From contig NC_013889.1 in assembly GCF_000025545.1 (NCBI RefSeq), forward strand, positions 1,915,501 through 1,979,500: DNA of 64,000 nucleotides. The letters run 5' to 3'. Source of the DNA: Thioalkalivibrio sp. K90mix (GTDB lineage: Bacteria > Pseudomonadota > Gammaproteobacteria > Ectothiorhodospirales > Ectothiorhodospiraceae). The position numbers and the translations under genes were made by a program. The notes below the pieces were generated by a model. It ran no database searches. It was not told where the DNA came from and was given only the letters and a program-made list of their open reading frames with translations. Shown here piece after piece: positions 1 to 8,246 of this stretch; positions within the stretch are counted from its first letter, which is position 1; the number at the start of each line of letters is the position of its first letter.

Positions 1-977
1 TGGTCGGATCGGTCGAGTCGGTGGGCGACACCATGGTCGCGCAACGCAACTCCCACCGGATCCCGCGCAAGGTTGATTACGACCGCGTGCGCGGCGGCCT
101 CTATGCGGACGGGGTCGGCAACATGATCGCCGGCGGCCTGGGTACGCTGCCAAACACCACCTACGGGATCGGCGTGTCCTCGATCGAGCTGACCGGCATG
201 GCTGCGCGGCGCGTCGGCTACTACTTCGCCGGCTTCCTCGCCCTGGTCGCACTCATCCCCAAACTCAAAATGGTGATGATCTCGCTCCCCGGCCCGGTCT
301 TTGGAGCCTTCCTGCTGATCCTTCTGGCGCTGCTGTTCGTGGCCGGCATTCGCCTGTGCGCACAGGACGGCCTGAGCTACCAGAGCGGGCTGATCATCGG
401 CGTGGCGTTCTCCACCGGCTTCCTGTTCCAGAACCAGTTGTTCTTCCATCACTTGATCCCGGACGCGCTGGGGCCGTTCATGAACAACAGCGTGACCACC
501 GGCGGCACCGTCGCGGTCGCCATCAGCCTGATCTTCAACCTGCGCCCGCGCCCACGACGCCACAGCACCTTCGCGCCCGAGGCCGAATCCCTGCCGCAGA
601 TCCAGGCCATGGCGCGGGAGTTCGGCGAGAGCCTGAGTCTGCCGGAGAAGCAGTCCGTCAAGCTGCAGGTGGCCCTGGAAGAGGTGTTCATGCACCTGTC
701 CGAACAAGCCGCCAGCGAGCCGGGGCGCAGCCGCCCGGTGGATGTCCGTCTGGAACGCGAGGGCGAACACCTCGCGGTGGAGATGATCGACCGCAGTGCG
801 GCGGCCGAAGTCGACGAGGCCTCGCTGCGCAAGGCCCGGCAATGGGGTCACAACGACGAGCAGTCCCTGCGCGAACTGGGGCTGTACCTGCTGAATAGCC
901 TCGCACAGGATGTGCGACACCTGCGCATGGCCGGGGTCAACTACATCTCGTTCGGTATCCCGCTGCGCCCGATGTAA
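1..977 (+). CDS. NCS2-family nucleobase permease C-terminal part fused to a HATPase-like domain (5' partial)
   Basis: The gene enters from outside the window; the first complete codon is at 3 and the visible part is 324 residues. The opening residues VESVGDT match the SVE-[ST]-[VI]-GD signature of the xanthine/uracil permease (NCS2) family, inner-membrane importers of nucleobases. Three hydrophobic stretches follow, including AFLLILLALLFVAGIRL and TTGGTVAVAISLIFNL. After about residue 190 of the visible part the protein becomes soluble. It carries LQVALEEVFMHLSEQA and, later, LGLYLLNSLAQDV, which look like the N-box and the late helix of the HATPase_c_2 (anti-sigma/RsbW-like) fold. Ordinary NCS2 proteins end at the membrane part, so this is an unusual fusion. 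That the extra domain binds ATP or regulates transport is inference. Confidence 0.8.
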   Translation, partial: VGSVESVGDTMVAQRNSHRIPRKVDYDRVRGGLYADGVGNMIAGGLGTLPNTTYGIGVSSIELTGMAARRVGYYFAGFLALVALIPKLKMVMISLPGPVFGAFLLILLALLFVAGIRLCAQDGLSYQSGLIIGVAFSTGFLFQNQLFFHHLIPDALGPFMNNSVTTGGTVAVAISLIFNLRPRPRRHSTFAPEAESLPQIQAMAREFGESLSLPEKQSVKLQVALEEVFMHLSEQAASEPGRSRPVDVRLEREGEHLAVEMIDRSAAAEVDEASLRKARQWGHNDEQSLRELGLYLLNSLAQDVRHLRMAGVNYISFGIPLRPM

Positions 978-1031
978 TCACTCGACGACGGTTCGCCGGT
1001 TCAGGGCCCTGCACAGGCCGCCGCCAGCGGT

Positions 1032-1694
1032 TCAGTCGCGAGAGCCGTGGATCAGGTTGAGGAACTCGCGACGGGTGCGCGCATCCTTGCGGAACGCACC
1101 CAGCATCACCGACGTCGCCATCGAGGAGTGCTGCTTCTCCACCCCGCGCATGGTCATGCACATGTGCTTGGCGTCCACGACCACACCCACGCCCTTGGCA
1201 TCGGTGACCTGCATCAACGCCTCGGCGATCTGCCGGGTCATGTTTTCCTGGATCTGCAGGCGCGCGGCGAACATATCGACAATGCGCGCGATCTTGGAGA
1301 GGCCGATCACCTTGCCATTCGGCAGGTAGGCGACATGCACCTTGCCGATGATCGGCAACAGGTGATGCTCGCACAGCGAGTACAGCTCGATATCGCGCAG
1401 CAGCACCATCTCGTCGTTATCGGAGCTGAACAACGCCCCGTTGACGATCGTGTCGAGATCCTGGTGATAGCCACGGGTCAGGTACTGCATCGCCTTGGCC
1501 GCCCGCATCGGCGTATCCAGCAGGCCCTCGCGGTTCGGGTCTTCATTCAGGCCGGCGAGGATCTCGCGGTAATGACGGGCCAGCGCCTCGGGGGCCGGCA
1601 GCGGCCGCCCATCGGCGGCGCTGGTCACGGGTTCGTCCGCGGTACGGGCATCTGCTTGCATCGATAGGTCCTTGTTCTGTGCCATCTTCGACAT
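1032..1694 (-). CDS. folE: GTP cyclohydrolase I
   Basis: The 220-residue protein catalyses GTP to 7,8-dihydroneopterin triphosphate, the first step of tetrahydrofolate and pterin synthesis, in the cytoplasm. The zinc-site motif CEHHLLP is present, followed by [17 protein letters not shown] and the second zinc cysteine in HMCMTMRG, all typical of the FolE family. The first ~40 residues are low-complexity. An internal ATG at 1661 has a better ribosome binding site (AAGGA, 7 nt upstream), so the true start may be there. It is the last gene of a leftward run with the DUF3429 and glutathione peroxidase genes. folE paralogues are known members of LitR light-regulated regulons, which fits the putative operator at 3166-3202. 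Confidence 0.95.
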   Translation of the reverse strand: MSKMAQNKDLSMQADARTADEPVTSAADGRPLPAPEALARHYREILAGLNEDPNREGLLDTPMRAAKAMQYLTRGYHQDLDTIVNGALFSSDNDEMVLLRDIELYSLCEHHLLPIIGKVHVAYLPNGKVIGLSKIARIVDMFAARLQIQENMTRQIAEALMQVTDAKGVGVVVDAKHMCMTMRGVEKQHSSMATSVMLGAFRKDARTRREFLNLIHGSRD

Positions 1695-1715
1695 TCCCTG
1701 GGGCGTGCGGGCGCG

Positions 1716-2531
1716 TCAGCGCCCCATGATAACGGCCAGCCCAGAGGCCAGCGATACGATGGCCCCCGCGGTCAGCACCAGGCGCATCCCCAGGTACCCA
1801 CGCGGCAACGGCCGCCCACGCAGGCTCAGGCGGTCCACCCACAGCGCCCCCAGAAACAGCACGGCCAGGGTCATCAGTGCCTCGGGCAACGGTTGCAGCA
1901 ACGTAAGCCAGGCGAGGATCGCCGGGACCACCGCCCACACGGGCGCCGACAGCGGGCCCACCCGGTGTTCGCGATCCGCCAGGTAAAGCCCCCAGTGGAT
2001 CGCCCCGAGAAACGACAGGATAACGGCACCATAAAACGCCAGGGCCTCGAGCGCGAAAACCTGCCATTCCGGCTGGGCCATCCACGTCCCGATGCCCAGG
2101 GCCACAAAGGGGATTAGCCCTCCGTATCCCAGCACCTGAAGCATCGGTGCCAAGGCTTCCTGGGACCGTTGCGTTTGCCCGGCCCGTTCCGCGGCGTCAC
2201 GCGGGCCTCGGTTGGCCCCGGCCGCGACAGCCCGCGCGCCGAGGTATTCGCGCAACTCGGGGAGCCCCCCGATTGCACCGTCCCGCGCAACGAAATAGGG
2301 CAACACATCGGCTCCAGTCGCCTGCTGCAGGGCATGAAACTGCTCGCGGCTGTGAGCAGAGCCCATGCCCCACTCCAGGCGCACCCAGCGTCCCGGGAGC
2401 ATCGCCTCCAGCAGCGCCTCGGCATCGCGCACATCGGACAACCCCGACGTAATCGCCACGACCTCGTACCGCGCCAGTGCCTCGCGCACCTCGCGGGGCC
2501 AGTCGCTCATGGCCTGGACAACGTCGTTCAT
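1716..2531 (-). CDS. Cysteine-less glutaredoxin-like domain fused to DUF3429 membrane protein
   Basis: This is a 271-residue two-part protein. Residues ~20-100 follow the glutaredoxin pattern: a beta strand (VVAITS), a helix (AEALLEAMLP), the VLPYFVARDG segment corresponding to the cis-proline/strand region, and IGGLPELREYL. The position of the usual CPYC reads SGLSD, with no cysteine. Residues ~128-271 are hydrophobic with GGLIPFVALGIG and ILSFLGAIHWG, recognised as DUF3429, a small inner-membrane family of unknown function. Its ATG overlaps the gpx stop codon by 4 nt (ATGA), so the two are translationally coupled. What the redox-dead thioredoxin-fold domain binds is unknown. Confidence 0.75.
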   Translation of the reverse strand: MNDVVQAMSDWPREVREALARYEVVAITSGLSDVRDAEALLEAMLPGRWVRLEWGMGSAHSREQFHALQQATGADVLPYFVARDGAIGGLPELREYLGARAVAAGANRGPRDAAERAGQTQRSQEALAPMLQVLGYGGLIPFVALGIGTWMAQPEWQVFALEALAFYGAVILSFLGAIHWGLYLADREHRVGPLSAPVWAVVPAILAWLTLLQPLPEALMTLAVLFLGALWVDRLSLRGRPLPRGYLGMRLVLTAGAIVSLASGLAVIMGR

Positions 2532-3100
2532 AGGGCAGCCTCGATCGCGGCGCGCAGACGTCGGTCTTCGGGTGTCACCCGTGTGCCGAACGAGGCCAGC
2601 ACCTCGCCGTCGCGCCCGATCAGGTACTTGTGGAAATTCCAGGACGGAAACTCGCCCGCCGCGGTCCCCAGATAGTGATAAAGCGTACCGGGCGCCGCGT
2701 GACGCCGCGAGGCATGCACCTTCTCGTACATCGGGAACTGGATGCCGTAGTTGGAGCGGCAGAATTCGGCGATATCGGCCTCGTCCTCGTATTCCTGCCC
2801 GGCGAAGTCACCCGAGGGGAACCCCAGCACACTGAACCCTTGCTCGTGAAGTTCCGCGTTCAACGCCTCCAGGCCCTCGTATTGCGGGGTGAAACCGCAC
2901 TGGCTTGCCGTATTGACCACCAGCAGCACTTGACCGGCATGGCGCTCGCAAAGACGCACGGGTTCGGATGCGGTCAGCGGACGCATCTCGAAGTCGAGGC
3001 TCGCGGGGCACAGCGCCCCCGCCTCGCCCGCCGCCGCGCTAGACGCCAGGCCTGTCCACAACAGCCCTATCACCACAAGGAACCGACTCGCCCTGCGCAT
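2528..3100 (-). CDS. Glutathione peroxidase-family protein with signal peptide
   Basis: The product is 190 residues. The start at 3100 is chosen because GGAGG lies 7 nt upstream and because it gives a clean signal peptide (MRRASRFLVVIGLLW then ASSAAAGEA). An in-frame ATG at 3166 would add 22 residues without a good ribosome site. The peroxidatic cysteine is in NTASQCGFT, the family glutamine in FAGQEYE, and the Trp-Asn pair in FPSWNFHKYL. It should reduce peroxides with thiol or thioredoxin partners in the periplasm. Many bacterial members use thioredoxin rather than glutathione. First gene of the leftward operon with DUF3429 and folE. Confidence 0.9.
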   Translation of the reverse strand: MRRASRFLVVIGLLWTGLASSAAAGEAGALCPASLDFEMRPLTASEPVRLCERHAGQVLLVVNTASQCGFTPQYEGLEALNAELHEQGFSVLGFPSGDFAGQEYEDEADIAEFCRSNYGIQFPMYEKVHASRRHAAPGTLYHYLGTAAGEFPSWNFHKYLIGRDGEVLASFGTRVTPEDRRLRAAIEAAL

Positions 3101-3165
3101 CACTGCACCCTCCACACCCCGGGCCATGCCAGGCCCTCTTTGCACCGCATTCGGGACGGCGCCCA

Positions 3166-3202
3166 TTTACAGGCATTGTACAGGTCCTGTATAAGATGTA
3201 CA
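3166..3202. promoter_or_regulatory. Candidate CarH/LitR (MerR-type, B12 photoreceptor) operator
   Basis: TTTACA (3166), TGTACA (3177) and TGTATA (3188) lie exactly 11 bp apart, and a further TGTACA sits at 3197. CarH-type regulators bind 11-bp direct repeats of the form nnTnTACAnnn. The site lies between the divergent gpx and amine-oxidase operons. A possible -35 TTTACA (3166) and -10 TATAAG (3190) with 18-bp spacing overlaps it, so a bound repressor would block the rightward promoter. The regulator gene itself is not in the window. Confidence 0.6.
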
Positions 3203-3232
3203 TCACCCCTTGATGGAATCGGAACCGTCGTC

Positions 3233-4606
3233 ATGAGCACCTCTCGCATCGCTGTCATCGGCGGTGGCATCGCCGGCCTGGCCAGCAGCTGGATCCTGCA
3301 GTCGCGCCACCAGGTGCGTCTGTTCGAGGCGGCGCCCGAACTGGGCGGTCACGCCCACACCATCGAGGTACCCGACCCGGAGGGCCCCACTCACCTCGAC
3401 ACCGGATTCGTGGTGTACAACGAGCGCAACTACCCGCTGCTGACGCGCCTGTTCCGCGACCTGGACGTGCCGACCCAGCAGACCGACATGTCATTCTCGT
3501 GTTCCCGGCAACCCCACGGCGTGGAGTACGCCGGCAGTGACCTGAACACCCTGTTCGCGCAGCGGCGCAACCTGCTCAACCCGCGCTTTCTGCGCATGGG
3601 CGCCGACATCCTGCGCTTCAATCACCTGGGGCATCGACTGTTCGAGCGCGGCGAGACCCCGCAGGGCACACTGGATCACTTTCTCTCGCGACACCGTTTC
3701 GGTCGTGGCTTCCGCGAGGACTACCTGTTGCCGATGGCCGCCGCGATCTGGTCCGCGCCGCCGGAGTCCATCCGCGAGTTCCCGTCCGCGAGTTTCCTGC
3801 GGTTCTTTCGCAACCACGGGCTGCTGGACCTGCGCGACCGCCCGCAGTGGCGCACCGTGCGCGGTGGCAGCCGCGAATATGTGCAGCGCCTCGCCGCGCG
3901 GCTCGAGCCGCGTAGCGTCATCCACGAGGCCGTCCGCGCCGTGATCCCCGAAGGCGGCCAGTGGCGTGTGCTGACCGCGGAGCGCTCCGAGGGATTCGAT
4001 CGAGTCGTGTTCGCCTGTCATGCGAACGACGCCCGCCGCCTCCTGGGGCGAACCATGCCCGCGCTCGACGGCCTGCTGGCGGACTGCCGCTTCCAGGAAA
4101 ACCGCGCCATCGTGCATACCGACGCCACCCTGATGCCCCGCTCACGCCGCGTCTGGTCCTCGTGGAACTACCTGAGCGGACGCACCACGCAGCCTGGTGA
4201 ACGGGTTTCGGTCTCCTACTGGATGAACCGCCTGCACAACCTGGAACGTCGCCGCGACTACGTGATCAGCCTGAACCCCTGGCGCGAGCCCCACCCCACC
4301 GCAGTGCTTGGCGAGCACCTTTGGGAACATCCCGTAATGGATGCCCCCGCCGAGATCGCACGCCAGCGCCTGATGGACCGCCAGGGCCAGGACGGACTCC
4401 ATTTCGCCGGGGCCTGGATGGGCGACGGCTTCCACGAGGACGGGCTGCGCTCCGCCGTCGCGATCGGCGAGGCGATGGGCATCGCGCCCCCTTGGGACTC
4501 CACGCCGAGTGCTACACCCGCGCCGGTGGCGGTGGATTCGGAGCCGGTCAACGGCGGTGGCGCGACGCCGACCGCGGCACCGGCTGCGCGCCCCGAGGAT
4601 GCCTGA
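3233..4606 (+). CDS. FAD-dependent amine-oxidase-like oxidoreductase
   Basis: This 457-residue flavoprotein has the dinucleotide-binding start IAVIGGGIAGLAS at residues 5-17, then LGGHAHTIEV and DTGFVVYNERNYP. The C-terminal FAD contact is LHFAGAWMGDGFHEDGLRSA. The last ~40 residues are a Pro/Ala-rich tail. Its start is placed at the ATG just before the Rossmann motif; the long in-frame extension upstream is antisense to gpx. The same trio (this oxidoreductase, DUF1365, a Cfa-type methyltransferase) recurs in light- or singlet-oxygen-responsive operons and is linked there to modification of unsaturated fatty acids. That role here is inference. Confidence 0.85.
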   Translation: MSTSRIAVIGGGIAGLASSWILQSRHQVRLFEAAPELGGHAHTIEVPDPEGPTHLDTGFVVYNERNYPLLTRLFRDLDVPTQQTDMSFSCSRQPHGVEYAGSDLNTLFAQRRNLLNPRFLRMGADILRFNHLGHRLFERGETPQGTLDHFLSRHRFGRGFREDYLLPMAAAIWSAPPESIREFPSASFLRFFRNHGLLDLRDRPQWRTVRGGSREYVQRLAARLEPRSVIHEAVRAVIPEGGQWRVLTAERSEGFDRVVFACHANDARRLLGRTMPALDGLLADCRFQENRAIVHTDATLMPRSRRVWSSWNYLSGRTTQPGERVSVSYWMNRLHNLERRRDYVISLNPWREPHPTAVLGEHLWEHPVMDAPAEIARQRLMDRQGQDGLHFAGAWMGDGFHEDGLRSAVAIGEAMGIAPPWDSTPSATPAPVAVDSEPVNGGGATPTAAPAARPEDA

Positions 4607-4615
4607 GGCGCTGGC

Positions 4616-5386
4616 ATGGACGCGGCCCTCGTCTACACATCGGTTGTGCACCAGCGCATTGCGGCGCCGGCGTACCGCTTTCGCTATACGGTGATCGCCG
4701 CGCTGTTCGACATTGATCGCCTGGAGGCCACCGCGGCCCGCTGCCGCGCTTTCTCCCTGAATCGTTTCAACCTGTTCAGCCTGCATACCCGCGACCACGG
4801 CCCCCGCGACGGTCGCCCCTGGCGGCCCTGGATCGAGTCCCGTCTCGCGGAGCACGGCATTGAGCTCGCGGGCGGCACGATCCACCTGCTCGCGATGCCG
4901 CGCGTATTCGGGCACGCGTTCAACCCGCTCAGCGCCTGGTTCGCCTATCACGCGGATGGCGGGTTGCGTGGCGTGTTGCTGGAAGTCCGCAACACCTTCG
5001 GCGAGCACCACCACTACCTGCTGCACGAAGGCGGGTGCACCATGACCACGCCGGTACGCCAGGAGAAGGACAAGGCCTTTCATGTATCCCCGTTCATCGA
5101 CATGGATGCGCGCTACGCCTTCGCGATCTCGCCCGCACGCATGGAACGCGGAGCCACCGTGCGCCTCGCAATTCGCGAGACCCAGGCGGGTTCGCCGTTC
5201 CTGATCGCGACCCAGCACGGTCGTCTGCGCGACTTCAGCGACCAGACCCTGCGGGCCGCACTGCTTCACCAGCCGTGGATGACCCTCAAGGTCCTGCCAC
5301 TGATTCACTGGCAGGCGCTCAAGATCTGGCTGCGCGGCGGACGCTACCACCCGCGCCCCGCGCCGCCGCAAAAGGAGATGCACTGA
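4616..5386 (+). CDS. DUF1365 family protein
   Basis: A 256-residue protein matching DUF1365: YTSVVHQRIAAPAYRFRY at the start, FGHAFNPLSAWFAYH in the middle, VRNTFGEHHHYLL, and KAFHVSPFIDMDARYAF. Its biochemical role is not established. Genes of this family are almost always placed between an FAD amine-oxidase-like gene and a cyclopropane-fatty-acid synthase gene, as here, implying a shared lipid pathway. The start lies 9 nt after the preceding stop, and its stop overlaps the next start (TGATG), indicating one transcript. Confidence 0.9.
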   Translation: MDAALVYTSVVHQRIAAPAYRFRYTVIAALFDIDRLEATAARCRAFSLNRFNLFSLHTRDHGPRDGRPWRPWIESRLAEHGIELAGGTIHLLAMPRVFGHAFNPLSAWFAYHADGGLRGVLLEVRNTFGEHHHYLLHEGGCTMTTPVRQEKDKAFHVSPFIDMDARYAFAISPARMERGATVRLAIRETQAGSPFLIATQHGRLRDFSDQTLRAALLHQPWMTLKVLPLIHWQALKIWLRGGRYHPRPAPPQKEMH

Positions 5387-6654
5387 TGTCCGTCGAACAG
5401 GGAAGCGCGACCACCGACTTCGCGACCCGCCGGCACAGGGCCCTGCAACTGATCGCCCGGACCCTGCGCGGTCTCGAACAGGGACAGTTGACACTGGTCG
5501 GCCCACGCGGGGAACGGGAGCTCGTACAGGGCGCGCAGCCAGGCCGCGAGGCCATCTGGCACCTCAAGCGGCCCTGGCGAACGCTGCTGCGCATCCTGCG
5601 CCACGGGGACCTCGGCTTTGCCGAGGGCTACATCGCCGGCGACTGGAACACGCCGGACCTGAAGGGCCTGCTGCACCTGGCCACCGACAATGAGGCGGCA
5701 CTGGCCGATCTCGCGGCCCGCCCCTTGGTCCAGCGCCAGCTCGACGCCCTGCGCCACTGGTGGCACCGCAACAGCCGCCGCGGCAGTCGCGCCAACATTC
5801 GCTTCCACTACGACCTCGGCAACGACTTTTATCGCCTGTGGCTGGACCCGAGCATGAGCTACTCCGCGGCCCTGTTCAGTCGCGGCGACGAGGCGCTGGA
5901 GAGCGCCCAGCAGCGCAAGTACGAGCGCCTGCTGGAGCAACTCGACGCCGCCCCCGGGTCCCACATCCTCGAGATCGGTTGCCGCTGGGGCGGCTTTGCC
6001 GAACTCGCCGCGCGACGCGGCCATCAGGTCACGGCCATTACCCTGTCGCAGGAGCAGCTCGACTACGCCCGCGAGCGGATCGAACGGGCCGGGCTATCCG
6101 CCCGTGTCAAACTGCGCCTGCAGGATTACCGCGACACCACTGGACAGTTTGACCACGTCGTGTCGATCGAGATGTTCGAGGCGGTTGGGCAGCGATGGTG
6201 GTCGAGATTCTTCGAGACCGTTCGCCGCTGCCTGCGCCCCGGCGGGCGTGCCGCATTGCAGGTCATCACCATCGACGAGAGCGCGTTCGAGTACTACCGC
6301 AACAATGCTGATTTCATCCAGCTCTATGTCTTCCCGGGCGGGATGCTGCCCTCGGTCCCCCGCTTCAACGAGGCGGCGCGCAAAGCGGGCCTCGAAGTCG
6401 GCGATCAGCGGTTCTTCGGACTGGACTATGCCGAAACCCTGCGCCGCTGGGATCGCGAGGTGCGCCAGGCCGAACCGGTCATCGAGGCACTGGGATACGC
6501 CCCCGAGTTCCTGCGCATGTGGCGCTACTACCTCGCCTACTGCGAGGTGGGGTTCGAACACCAGCGTGTGGACCTGATGCAGGTCGTCCTGGAGCCCGGA
6601 TGCCCCGACACACCTGTGCCCCACCCGACCCACCAATCATCCAAGACTCTCTAG
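5386..6654 (+). CDS. cfa: Cyclopropane-fatty-acyl-phospholipid synthase family methyltransferase
   Basis: The 422-residue enzyme has an N-terminal lipid-binding portion (LGFAEGYIAGDW), the IRFHYDLGNDFYRLWLD motif, and the SAM-binding motif I HILEIGCRWGGFAELA. These are followed by ITLSQEQLDYA and SIEMFEAVGQRWW. The family transfers a methylene or methyl group from S-adenosylmethionine to double bonds of membrane phospholipid acyl chains. The ATG overlaps the DUF1365 stop. A second, more divergent member lies at 39135-40172. It could instead be a UfaM-like methylase of furan fatty acid synthesis; sequence alone does not decide. Confidence 0.9.
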   Translation: MSVEQGSATTDFATRRHRALQLIARTLRGLEQGQLTLVGPRGERELVQGAQPGREAIWHLKRPWRTLLRILRHGDLGFAEGYIAGDWNTPDLKGLLHLATDNEAALADLAARPLVQRQLDALRHWWHRNSRRGSRANIRFHYDLGNDFYRLWLDPSMSYSAALFSRGDEALESAQQRKYERLLEQLDAAPGSHILEIGCRWGGFAELAARRGHQVTAITLSQEQLDYARERIERAGLSARVKLRLQDYRDTTGQFDHVVSIEMFEAVGQRWWSRFFETVRRCLRPGGRAALQVITIDESAFEYYRNNADFIQLYVFPGGMLPSVPRFNEAARKAGLEVGDQRFFGLDYAETLRRWDREVRQAEPVIEALGYAPEFLRMWRYYLAYCEVGFEHQRVDLMQVVLEPGCPDTPVPHPTHQSSKTL

Positions 6655-6816
6655 ACTCTTCCCCACGTATGGGCCAATTCTGGTACCGAATCACCAGTTT
6701 ATTGGGATTCTGGTCACAGGACGGTTCTGGATTCGTCGACTAGAATGCAAACTTCCGGGTTCATGGAAACCGGGATTCGGTCACAGACCATCCCGATTGG
6801 TCGAGGAGCTTCAGCC

Positions 6817-7287
6817 ATGCAACATCGCATTCAATTCCGCGAGGCCAGCTGGCCCGCCGACGCCGAAGCCATCTCCGCCGTTCGTCGCGAGGTCTTCATC
6901 GAGGAACAAGGCGTCCCCGAGCCGCTGGAATTCGACGGTCTGGATGCGACCGCCCTGCACTGGCTCGCCATTGGCCCCGGCGAAGAACCCATCGGCACCC
7001 TGCGCATGCTGCCCTCCGGCCAGATCGGACGCATGGCCGTGCGCGAACCCTGGCGCGGCCACGGCATCGGCTCGCGCCTGCTCGATTACGCGGTCGAGGC
7101 CGCGATGCGCCACGGCTGGCGCGAGGTCTGGCTGAACGCCCAGAACACCCGGCTGGGCTTCTACGCCCAGCACGACTTCTTCATCATCTCCGACACCTTC
7201 GAGGACGCCGGCATCCCCCACCGGCGCATGCTGCGCCGCATCCGCCAGCCCCTGGCCCAGGCCCGGGCCCGGGCCCAGGCCGGTTAA
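6817..7287 (+). CDS. GNAT-family N-acetyltransferase
   Basis: The 156-residue protein starts with RIQFREASW and VRREVFIEEQGVPEPLEFDG, the signature of small YjcF-type GNAT proteins. The acetyl-CoA loop follows as MAVREPWRGHGIGSRLLDYA, then WLNAQNTRLGFYAQHDF. The start at 6817 has AGGAG 8 nt upstream; an in-frame ATG at 6745 is not supported by a ribosome site. The substrate is unknown. The TAA stop at 7285-7287 is also the first three bases of a lone R1 repeat end. Confidence 0.85.
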   Translation: MQHRIQFREASWPADAEAISAVRREVFIEEQGVPEPLEFDGLDATALHWLAIGPGEEPIGTLRMLPSGQIGRMAVREPWRGHGIGSRLLDYAVEAAMRHGWREVWLNAQNTRLGFYAQHDFFIISDTFEDAGIPHRRMLRRIRQPLAQARARAQAG

Positions 7288-7311
7288 GGAAACGCTGATT
7301 CAATCGCGCGC
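7285..7311 (+). repeat. Lone terminal end of an R1 palindromic element
   Basis: TAAGGAAACGCTGATTCAAT followed by CGCGCGC matches the outer end of the R1 elements (closest to copies at 58175 and 59299). The rest of the element is missing. Its first bases form the stop codon of the GNAT gene. Confidence 0.7.
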
Positions 7312-7380
7312 ACACTCCGCCGCAAGCACAGCCATGAATTAGCACCGCCGGCGGCCTACAATGGTGCTGGAGGTGCCCTC

Positions 7381-7683
7381 ATGCGACTTAGCGAACATCA
7401 GCGCCAAACGATCGAAACCATCGCCCACGAGCTTTTTGGCGACTGTACCGTTTATCTGTTTGGTTCACGGGTCGATGATTCAGCTCGCGGTGGTGACATC
7501 GACCTGCTCGTGGAGACGCCGCATCGCGTGCCAAACCGCGCTGCGATGGCCGCTCGCTTCTCGGGTCGCTTGCAGATGGCTCTGGGCGATCAGCGCATCG
7601 ACGTCCTGGTTCTCGATCCCGATACCCGGCACCAGCCCATTCATGACAAGGCGCGCGAACAGGGAGTCGCACTGTGGCATTGA
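7381..7683 (+). CDS. MntA-type nucleotidyltransferase (antitoxin of a HEPN/MNT pair)
   Basis: The 100-residue minimal nucleotidyltransferase carries GSRVDDSARGGDIDLLVE, the GS-X9-DxD active-site pattern, and a third acidic position in RIDVLVLD. In studied type VII systems MntA adds AMP to a tyrosine of its HepT partner and so silences it. The gene overlaps the downstream HEPN gene by 10 nt, as usual for these pairs. A clear paralogue (same MRL start, same GSRVD..RGGDIDLLV core) lies at 17401-17706. Confidence 0.9.
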   Translation: MRLSEHQRQTIETIAHELFGDCTVYLFGSRVDDSARGGDIDLLVETPHRVPNRAAMAARFSGRLQMALGDQRIDVLVLDPDTRHQPIHDKAREQGVALWH

Positions 7684-8150
7684 ACCCCGACAAGGACCGC
7701 CTCCAGTTCCTGCTTGAAACCACGCGAAAAGAAGCTCGCCATCTGAGACAGACCGTTGATCGGCTTACCGAGGAACCGATAACGGCCCAGTGGGTTAGCC
7801 AACTCGAACACGAACCCGAGCTGTCCGAAAGGCTGGATGCATTCGTCGCTCGATTCGGGCGCCTTCAGGACACGCTCGGGGACAAACTGATCCCGGAATT
7901 ACTCGGACACCTCCTGGAAGACGTCGGCGCCACCCTCGACAACCTCGCCCGGATGGAACGGCTCGGCTACCTTCCTTCGGTCGCCGACTGGGTCGAAGCA
8001 CGGAATCTGCGTAATCGCCTGATCCATGAATACATGCGGGACCCCGAAGAGTTTGCGCAGGCGCTTCGTAGAGCGATGGACCTCACTCCGTTGCTGGAGC
8101 AGACCCGAGAGAAACTAGCCGAAGCCGCGAAGCGTTTCACCAACGGTTGA
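7674..8150 (+). CDS. HepT-like HEPN-domain toxin
   Basis: A 158-residue helical protein starting with GTG. Near residue 115 it has RNRLIHEY, the RX4HXY motif of HepT RNase toxins; the tyrosine is the residue AMPylated by MntA in characterised systems. The middle segment RFGRLQDTLGDKLIPELL has an equivalent in the second copy at 16925-17404 (RFGKLQDAAGARLLPGVL). It forms a toxin-antitoxin pair with the overlapping MNT gene. Toxicity has not been shown for this protein. Confidence 0.85.
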   Translation: MALNPDKDRLQFLLETTRKEARHLRQTVDRLTEEPITAQWVSQLEHEPELSERLDAFVARFGRLQDTLGDKLIPELLGHLLEDVGATLDNLARMERLGYLPSVADWVEARNLRNRLIHEYMRDPEEFAQALRRAMDLTPLLEQTREKLAEAAKRFTNG

Positions 8151-8246
8151 TCCATGCGTGGATTCGATCGCCGCCCCCCTTAAAGCAGATGCGCGAGGCG
8201 CGCTAGTTGCCTATGCTGAGTAGAGACCCAGCCCGGAGGCGACCGC

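Noticed and set aside
2630-3232. Long N-terminal extension of the amine-oxidase gene
   Set aside because: The extension is antisense to gpx and crosses the operator; the FAD-binding motif starts right after the ATG at 3233.
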